The translations under genes were made by a program, and so were the position numbers. From contig OZ034968.1 of the NCBI GenBank assembly GCA_964030785.1, forward strand, positions 75,624,427 through 75,688,426: a DNA stretch of 64,000 nt. Reading direction: 5' to 3'. Source of the stretch: Siderastrea siderea (taxonomy: Eukaryota; Cnidaria; Anthozoa; Scleractinia; Rhizangiidae). Shown here piece after piece: positions 57,601 through 64,000 of this stretch. The notes beneath the pieces are model-generated. The model ran no database searches, was not told the DNA's origin, and saw only the letters and a list, made by a program, of their open reading frames with translations. How positions within the stretch are numbered: the stretch's first letter is position 1; each line of letters starts with the position of its first letter.

Positions 57601-60600
57601 ATTGGACAGTCAGGTTGCATGCGTAATGTGGGAAATGCTTGGAAATGTGATAGTTCATTGCATTTTCCATTGAATTAAACTTAGCATGTCAGTACAATAT
57701 AGGGAGTTTTCCTAAACCTAGGTGTATTTACTTTGCCAGTTCTTTAAGTTCTCTTATCAAAACAAGCAAACCTCAGACAGCTCTGTTTGTAAGGTTAAGC
57801 ATTCTTCTTTTGTTGGTTGTCCTTTATAAGCTATCCTTACCAGTTGCAAAATTCTATCATCTCAAATGTTCTTATTTTTCTTGTAACTGCAACCAACCAA
57901 TATATTTGCAGAAACAACTGCCGCCAAGAAACACTCAAGCCAAAAAAAGAAGAATTCCATAAAATAAACGTGGTGTTTTACACGTAATTACGCTTACAGC
58001 TGTAAATAAGACGCAAAAAACTTGAGACAAGTGCATGTGAAAGTTTAAGCCCATTTTTAGTACATTCTAAGCCTTCGCATTCGATTTTGTGTCTTCATTG
58101 TGAAACAGACTTAAAGAAGACTCGCAATCGAAATCTCCTCTTTTCGCTTTGTTGGCTGGAAGATTCTACAGTTTCCACAGTAAAAAGATTCTTATAAATC
58201 TTCCTGAGATGACGAAATCCACAATCATCTGCTAAAATATAGTTATAATTTGAGCGTAAGTTGTTCAACACTCAACTGAGAAAATCTCAGGCCGAAACTT
58301 GTCACTTGCATATTCAATATTGACTGCTCTACTAACCTAAAATAAAGCTGGTCCTTTGCTGGTCTCAGAAACAGAAATGGATCGAAATGGAAGGTCGAAA
58401 GCTGCAACTTTAATGCCATTTCCCAGGTCAAGTGGCTGTTGACACCGCGAACGTTTATGTTTTCGATAACACAACCATCACGCTCATGTTCTTGACATAA
58501 TACACAGCAGGAGTGTACACAGATCCAGAATTTAGAGAAATGTGGTGCCCAAACGTTGTACTGTCGCCAAAAATACTAACAGCAAATAAACAATAACAAA
58601 AAACGAATTCCTTTTCCACAGTCGAGTCACCACGAACAAAAAAACACATATTCTCGAGTAATTCGCGCGAGACTTCGTTGCACTTCGCGCATGCTCGTTA
58701 GAGTTTTCAAATGATTGACAGATTTCTTTACTGGGGCAATCATGTAGAGGCCAAAAGCGGCAAGATCAAAGGTAGCTGCCAGTCCCCCCTGTGCAAAACA
58801 AATGTCGAGAAAAAGCGTTGTGCTAAACCTGAAAACTATTACCAAACGTAGACCCCCCAAAACTGGAAGAAAAGTTTCGCATGCGAAAGCGAGAGAGTGG
58901 AGTTAGGTTAGTCCACCCAACAAGAATACATTCGACAATTATCCTGCGAAATCGCGTGGAATATCACCCGATACAAGGCCGACAAGGCCATATTCTCTTC
59001 CTATATAGCCGTACCTGCCAAGTCACGTTCCCCGCCCCCTATCGCGGTGTTTTCGTACTCTTCTTCTTCATCATCTTCTTCATTTATATCTCCATGGACT
59101 TCATGACCCTCAGGTTCCCCTTTAGAAAAAAAAACACACTAAAGATTTACAGGTTGATGCTGGCTATCACAGGCCCGTAGCAAGGCTAAAATGATTGGGG
59201 GGGGGGGGGCGAGCAAATTTGCCTAGTCAAGGCCCCCCACCCTCCCCGTCAAAATACAGACGTTAACAAATAGGTCATAAGACATCCAAAAATTCATGAC
59301 AGATAGATGCTAACAGTGTTCACAATGCCACAGTTTGTGTCGATTTCATCCAAAAGGACACCTTTATGAGGACATCGTTCGTTGAAAATGTGCCAAAAAG
59401 CTGCTTCCTGTTTGCTCTTTCGCCGACAAAGTTGTTGGCAACATCCACCAGATTTATAGCATCAGTTTTAAAAAAGTGTCCTTTAAGTTACAGGGTTTGT
59501 TAAAATTCAAAACATTTCAACAGCTAAGCTACGGATTTCGGACCTGCTTTACCTCTCATAACCGTTTACGTAACGTTTGTCACTCGATTGGGGAGATAAA
59601 TATAATTTTGTTCCTTAGACTTGCAAATACACAGCAGTCGCTTAAGCTTTACTGACAGGGTCAAGGTGATATGGGTGAAGGAAGACATTGGTAAGGAGCC
59701 TAGGCGAATAAAATGTGTGGTGGGCTAGTAGATTGTTGAAGCCCACTTGTCCGGTGGCTAGTGACTCCACAGATGTCGAAACCTGTTAAAGGTTGTGAAA
59801 TTATAAAAAAGTACTTAAGCATCAGCATTCAAGACTGATTGTTGCACATTAATTTGTTTTAATGATATTTTTTGGCACATTAATTGTAATGTTGTTTAAC
59901 TTCCAAAAATTTTGGGGGGCTCGAGCCCCCCCCCCCTCCCCCCCTCCCCCTTTCTCTGCTACGGGCCTGTATCAACAGTTAAGATCATGCGTCTTTTAGG
60001 TTTGATTTAGCGCAGCTTGTATCGAAAGAAACCGATATTGCTTGGAGAAGAATATCGGGGTTTGGGATAGCATTGCTTTGGCTCCTTAGGGTGCAGTAGT
60101 TCGCTTTCATCCAGCCTTGGGGTATGCGGTTGTTTAATACCAATGACGTCTCTTGGTGTTTTGGTGTTGATAGTTTCTTAACAAATTTCAGTAGGATGTT
60201 TTCAAGCTTACTTTGTTTCGGCATTCCTTCGATTTTTGACACGGTATTTCGGTTTTTGCCGTGATTTTTTTCGCGGTATTGTAGTTCAGGGCATCAACCC
60301 TTTTGTCACCTCTGCCTCTATAAGGGCGGTGCACACAAGGGCACTAGTCGCAGGAACGTGTTGCAAGGCCTATACTAGTTCCTGCACAAGTCGCACACAC
60401 GGCCAAAAGAAGGAGAGTGTTTACATGAGAGGAATTGCCATGGAAACAGCCCAATTTTGATTTTTGGTCGATTTTTATTCAGTCACAGCAGAAGTCGGAC
60501 GAGAAACACATACTTGAAACAAGCGCAGTTTGAAGTGACACGTACCTGCGACTAGTCGTACAAATTCAAACCACCTTAAATTCTTGGGATAAATTGTGGG

Positions 60601-63012
60601 AACTAAATTTCAACTTGCGATTATATTTTTTTGACGAAAATGGGGGATTCACACGAAAGGAATTGATTTCCAGGATGAGTCTTAAGTACTAGTTCCTTCG
60701 TGTGTGTGGACCTTTAGATGCTAAATGTGAAATTGGGCATTTATTTATTTCCTTTTAGTTCTAATTAGTGTCCCCCGTTAGCTGTGTAGCAAAATAACTC
60801 GACACTGAATTAAAGTTGTTTTTATTCGATTGTTATTATTAATAAGTTGTTGTTGCTGTTAATGATACGAAAACTGTATTCATTCAAGTGAATACACAAC
60901 TAGGTTTCACATTTACCATCTCGCTGTTTGTCAACATACTCAACTGTCGTGGTATCGATATTTGCCTCACTTACTGCAGAGGTCGGGTGAAAAAACCGCA
61001 AGTTGGAAATTATTATAATTGCAATTTTTTAACCACTCCATGGCCACTGGAGAAAACGTACAGCTTTGATTTAACGAAAGTTATGCGGGTTTAATTTTCC
61101 GCGCAACGGGTGAGGCAGTGACTGCCTCTTAACAGAGATTGAAATCACTCCATTCTTACTAACAGAAGTCGTTCCAAAAATCAACCTAAGATCTAGAGAT
61201 GCATTTCGAAGATCAACTGGAGAATTCCAAAGATTTTTCAACCGAATGAGGAGATTTTAATTTCAGTGATATTCAGAGGTATCCATACTGTACTATCTCC
61301 AAATATAATCGTACCTGCTAAAACATTTTCAGCCCCTTCTATCGCCGTGTTTTCGTACTCTTCGTCTTCCTCATCTTCCTCATCTTCTTCAATTAAGTCC
61401 CCATAAACTTCATGACCCACAAATTCTCCTTCAGCAAGTTTTAGGCGGTTGGTTTCCTGGTCATAAATCACGCGGTGACATTTTAGGAGGAATGGACGGC
61501 GTGCGTTTCTTGTCACTATCTTTAAAGGTATCACCCTCATCTTTTTATGTACCTCCAACTGAGCATATGGTTGCGGGTTAGGCATAGTGACTCCCGCGTC
61601 CACCTCAAGCTTCCAAAAAAAAAGAAGGAAGGAAAACACAGATGTAATAATTGGTCCCCGTGCATGCAGACATGGGATGAGCGCAAACGTGCGTGGCTCT
61701 AAATAAGATCTAAAGACATTACGGATACAACTGATAGTGTGGTTACTGAACAAACAAGTCATCATTTGTGTGACTTACACCAGTTTCTTCTTCTTGTGAG
61801 ACTACTTACGTAGCAAATTGTCAAAACAAAAAACGAGTACTTCCACTTTGTTAAATGAATACGTGTGGCTCAAAATTACGTCCTGATTTAAACCTTCAAT
61901 AATATGAATGATGAGTCTTGCGTTAACACTGTCAGATTAAGTTTCAGTGGAGGTTCCTTAACTTTCATTACATTTTTGAACATTTGCAGTACGCGTTTCT
62001 TAGAAAAAGTGGCGAGAAAACCGTTTTCCATATCCATCATCGCCTTAGACTACCCGTGCTGCCTGACAACAAATTTAATTATCCGATCCGGTGTCGAAAA
62101 TATCACGAAACTTGTGGATCCTTGTGTGACTTGTACATTTCTACACGTCTTGTGTAAAGTTACTCCATGCATGACGAATACGGCAAACCGTACCCAGACT
62201 AATTAATACTGATAAATGAACTGACAACGCAGGTGATAGCAATGGAATTAGCCGTGCTCAAGAGCTCGCGCTCATCCCAAAAAGGGACGAAAAGTAAAAA
62301 CTACAGTACTACATCCCAGTGTCAGGGTTGGGAAGGGGGGTGGGTCATGGAGAGGAGGTTAATAATAGGTTCTATTTAAAGGTTCCGCCAACGGTAATGT
62401 CAGAGTGACGGTCCACAGTATATAATTAATACATAAAAAAATGTGTCAGATGACACAATTTGCCCAGACCAAACCTGGGAAAATAACCCCAGTTTTCAAA
62501 ACCTTTGAAAATTATAGATAGTAAATCCCTTCAATTAAAAAAAAAAACTTTTGACTCAGACGCCCCAAGTGCATGATTGAAAGCACATTGTGAACATTGT
62601 AGGAAATTGAAGCCACACAAAAATGGCTTAGTATTGAATAATATCTCCCGTTCTGGGGAAATGTTGTAATAGAACTGTGACATTTTCTTAAGGTAAAAAG
62701 CAGGAGAAAGAAATGTGTTCATCAACAGACGGTGTCTATAATGGGTTGTTATTATATAATACCTCATTGTTTCGTTTGCCTTTGACTTCAAGCCGTTCGC
62801 TGTAGATCACTTTGGTTATCAAACGCAGTTTACAACCCTCGAAAACTTTCATCATCGTGGTGTTGAGTTCGGTATCTGCCAACATTCGACGTACGTCCGG
62901 ATCGGTTACGTACTCTTGATCGATTTGGCCAAGTTCCAAGCCTCCAAGTTCCTGGTTCATCTTTATCTTTGCTACCGCATAGTTTGCTGCCTCTAGTCCA
63001 ACTTCAAAATTT
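51592..63012 (-). CDS. Gasdermin-like pore-forming protein, copy 2 (exons 2-6, partial)
   Basis: Minus-strand exons 62763-63012, 61315-61609, 53042-53154, 52452-52635 and 51592-51656 have AG/GT borders and the same phases as copy 1, giving 301 residues and a stop with no break. The first coding exon is not in the remaining 988 bases and probably lies past the right edge. Intron 3 is about 8.2 kb against 0.9 kb in copy 1, filled by a hAT element, a hAT-like element, SINE hairpins and a broken gene. Whether splicing still copes with this intron is unknown. Family reasoning is as for copy 1. Confidence 0.62.
52452..52635 (-). CDS. Gasdermin-like copy 2, exon 5
   Basis: 184 bases between TTTTTCATAG and ATCTCTG|GTAGGA, as in copy 1. 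It contains F-K-E-A-L-T-K-G-Q-K-K, L-R-N-I-F-V-P and I-Q-G-Y-A-I-V-L-K-F-I-S. Confidence 0.7.
52853..52935. repeat. (AATC)n microsatellite
   Basis: Imperfect AATC run within intron 4 of gasdermin-like copy 2. Confidence 0.95.
53042..53154 (-). CDS. Gasdermin-like copy 2, exon 4
   Basis: 113 bases between TTCATGTTAG and TGCAGTGG|GTAAGA, reading S-F-T-D-E-D-Y-E-K-L-K-K-I and L-I-P-T-K-D-R-E-E-R-K. Confidence 0.7.
53528..54543 (-). pseudogene. Broken single-exon gene, unknown function
   Basis: From ATG at 54541-54543 a frame reads about 175 residues and meets TGA at 54016-54018. The same frame then continues at once (L-E-E-K-R-E-E-L-D-R-T) through G-N-F-I-D-E-F-I-K-I-T-R-E-I-F. A frameshift near 53700 leads into E-V-E-I-S-R-V-D-E-V-A-V-L and L-S-H-K-I-V-L-K-L-P-S-Q, ending at 53528. 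Residues 70-150 form a S/E/D-rich low-complexity part followed by a basic K/R patch, suggesting a nuclear protein. I do not recognise the family. It lies in intron 3 of gasdermin copy 2, in the same orientation. Confidence 0.55.
54738..54889. repeat. SINE-related hairpin
   Basis: Arms 54759-54787 and 54841-54869 (CAGTTAAAGATATCAACTTA and its complement) pair closely, and a weaker match continues outward to 54738 and 54889. The loop has AAGCCTGAATTTTTC, and the outside a CGAGGGTCATTAT block, as in the SINE tails at 7820-8835. Confidence 0.8.
55996..56340 (+). other. Open frame inside the hAT element, unrecognised
   Basis: A 114-codon frame rich in F, S and L with no motif I know. It may be chance; the opposite strand at 56539-56888 also has two overlapping frames with a C-F-V-C-K-S-C block. 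Confidence 0.2.
57079..57191. repeat. SINE-related hairpin nested in the hAT element
   Basis: Arm 57079-57112 (AAACTTGAGCAGTTGAAAA) pairs with 57155-57191 (TTTTCAACTGCTCAAGTT). The loop TTGAAAAAATTCAGTCTCGA resembles the SINE hairpin region at 54738-54889. Confidence 0.75.
59015..59120 (-). pseudogene. Truncated gasdermin-like exon 3
   Basis: The minus strand reads G-H-E-V-H-G-D-I-N-E-E-D-D-E-E-E-E-Y-E-N-T-A-I and ends at the same donor as the other exon 3 copies (TTGGCAG|GTACGG). Only the last third of the exon is present, preceded by an acceptor-like TTTTCTAAAG. It lies within intron 3 of copy 2. It may be a relic of a third gene copy or a spare acidic-linker exon. Confidence 0.6.
59170..59969. 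mobile_element. 800-bp hAT-like non-autonomous element
   Basis: The ends CAGGCCCGTAGCAAGG and CTGCTACGGGCCTG are inverted copies followed inside by G and C runs. TATCA flanks both sides (59165-59169 and 59970-59974), a 5-bp duplication. The termini look hAT-like; a 5-bp duplication is unusual for the main hAT group. No coding content. Confidence 0.75.
60238..60900. repeat. Intronic dispersed repeat, related to 11930-12500
   Basis: This is the copy 2 counterpart of the repeat in intron 3 of copy 1, with GCACTAGTCGCAGG, ACACGGCCA, AATTCAAACCA and GTGTGGACCTTTAGATG blocks in the same order and the same distance scale. Confidence 0.65.
61315..61609 (-). CDS. Gasdermin-like copy 2, exon 3
   Basis: 295 bases between TTTTTTGGAAG and TTAGCAG|GTACGA, phase 0 to phase 1. 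It reads L-E-V-D-A-G-V-T-M-P, R-R-P-F-L-L-K-C-H-R, then a strongly acidic linker. Two overlapping D-E-E-D tetrapeptides at 61364-61384 match the DxxD shape preferred by effector caspases. Confidence 0.72.
62763..63012 (-). CDS. Gasdermin-like copy 2, exon 2
   Basis: 250 bases between GCTAATTAG and AACAATGAG|GTATTA, the same length as copy 1. It contains G-Q-I-D-Q-E-Y-V-T-D-P and L-R-L-I-T-K-V-I-Y-S-E-R-L-E-V-K, the latter identical to copy 1 over 16 residues. Confidence 0.75.
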
Positions 63013-64000
63013 CTAATTAGCGAAAAAGATTTTAAAAAAAGACATTGATATTATTGCCTTTCTCCATTCCTCGAGGTCATGATATATTGTCTTTTTTAAA
63101 CGATGGCAAACACCTTCCCTTATGGCCACAGTGTTTGGATTGTCAAAACATCCCTCTGGTTCCTTCTGCTGTGACTGGTTAGCTTAACTGCTAGATGTGC
63201 TCCCTCACTTCTACCTCTTTTGAGATATTGGGATGTTAGCAAGACCCAAGTACTGAGCTTTTTCTTCTGACCTCTGAGGGGCATAACTACAACCTCAGAG
63301 GCAGTAAGGTCGACATACAGTTGCCCAAACCCAAAACTAACTCGTTAAAAAAGATATTTTGCTCATCGCGGGGCAACAGCATAGAATGCACGTCCAAACC
63401 ATGTTAGAGACTTAGAAACATTATAAAGCTTCAAAGTGTGAGGAGGGACCACCCTGGTAGTTATTAATTAGTCTAATTAATATAAATAATGATATAATTA
63501 ATATAATTAAGTTTCCAAGCATTGGGCAGTAAAAAAAGTGTAATTCGTTATAATATAGTTATTATTTATAAACATTTTAGTTACTAGTTAATATTAGGTC
63601 AATTAGGAACACGGCTAATTTGAGAACCAATTGATTGAAATTATCACCGTGTATAGATAAAGCTAATTCATTCATACAATATTTATAATTAGTTTTCTTA
63701 CATCATCTTTCTTCCACGGTCGCTCTTCCAATGTATTCCACCTTTTAAAGGTCGAAAGGTCGCTCTTCGAGTCATGGCAAGCCCAAGCACGTAGTGTGAC
63801 TTGCGTGACGCGTGACCGGTTATTGTGTTAAATTATCTAATGTGCAAATCAGAGTATAAACCTATGGAATTAGCCTGCGAGCAAGCTCTCTCGGGGGTGG
63901 GGTTGCGAAGGAGGGAAACAGGAGTGAGAGCTTGTAGCGAGGTCTCAGGAATTTGAATATCTGCATCGAAAATTTCGATGCAAAATGCTGATTGGCGGAG
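63013..64000. other. Intron 1 of gasdermin-like copy 2 (to the right edge)
   Basis: The first 250 bases align with the start of intron 1 in copy 1 (15350-15540), for example TTTAAACGATGGCAAACA against TTTAAACGATGACACACA. An AT-rich block lies at 63460-63690. Near 63873 there is a decayed relative of the hairpin at 42022-42079. No exon is seen. Confidence 0.5.

Larger units (their letters stand above)
55761..58791. mobile_element. 3.0-kb hAT-type DNA transposon
   Basis: The ends CAGGGGGGGCTGGCAG and CTGCCAGTCCCCCCTG are inverted copies, and both sides carry TGCAAAAC (55753-55760 and 58792-58799), a perfect 8-bp target duplication. CA...TG termini with 8-bp duplications define hAT elements. 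Inverted similarity continues to a CATGATCGCCCCAGTAAAGAAAT block about 40 bases inside. No hAT transposase or BED finger was recognised, so it is probably non-autonomous. Confidence 0.88.

Overview
The window looks like part of a cnidarian, most likely scleractinian coral, nuclear genome. The sequence is AT-rich, has spliced genes with long introns, no bacterial-style operons, and a very high load of diverse eukaryotic transposons (L1/Tx1-like and CR1-like LINEs, a Penelope-like element, BEL/Pao, Crypton, CACTA, hAT, TTAA-target elements, tRNA-derived SINEs, MITEs). The species assignment is inference; I could not run a search.

Host genes. The main host content is a minus-strand cluster of gasdermin-like genes (pore-forming, pyroptosis-type proteins). 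Copy 1 (9921-16891) can be assembled as six coding exons with matching splice phases and no internal stop, predicting about 408 residues. Copy 2 (51592-63012) shows exons 2 to 6, with exons 2, 4 and 5 of exactly the same length as in copy 1; its first coding exon probably lies beyond the right edge. A third exon 1 stands alone at 21994-22286 and is either an alternative first exon of copy 1 or a relic. A truncated fourth fragment (exon 3 type) lies at 59015-59120. Introns of copies 1 and 2 are still alignable by eye, so this is an old segmental duplication. A broken single-exon gene of unknown function (53528-54543) sits in the large intron of copy 2.

Layout. 1-5.3 kb: decayed L1/Tx1-like LINE (ORF2, then ORF1) on the minus strand, with a 64-bp minisatellite split by a small transposon. 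7.8-8.8 kb: four tRNA-derived SINE copies arranged head to head. 9.9-20 kb: gasdermin copy 1 and its upstream region. 20.5-27.2 kb: Penelope-like fragment, MITE, solitary exon 1, a long palindrome and a CR1-like LINE. 27.9-28.9 kb: coding-like minisatellite. 28.9-31.8 kb: foldback element flanked by TTAA. 32.9-39.2 kb: 6.3-kb CACTA-type element flanked by GAT, with 35-bp subterminal repeats, carrying a nested Crypton relic and an inverted SINE pair. 42.6-50.8 kb: BEL/Pao integrase relic split by a 5.5-kb element with roughly 1-kb inverted ends that contains two exon-like blocks. 51.6-63.0 kb: gasdermin copy 2, whose intron 3 swelled to about 8 kb through a 3-kb hAT element (perfect 8-bp target duplication), an 800-bp hAT-like element and SINE hairpins.

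In functional terms the only plausible working host gene seen in full is gasdermin copy 1. The rest of the window is mainly the turnover of nested mobile DNA around the duplicated gasdermin locus.
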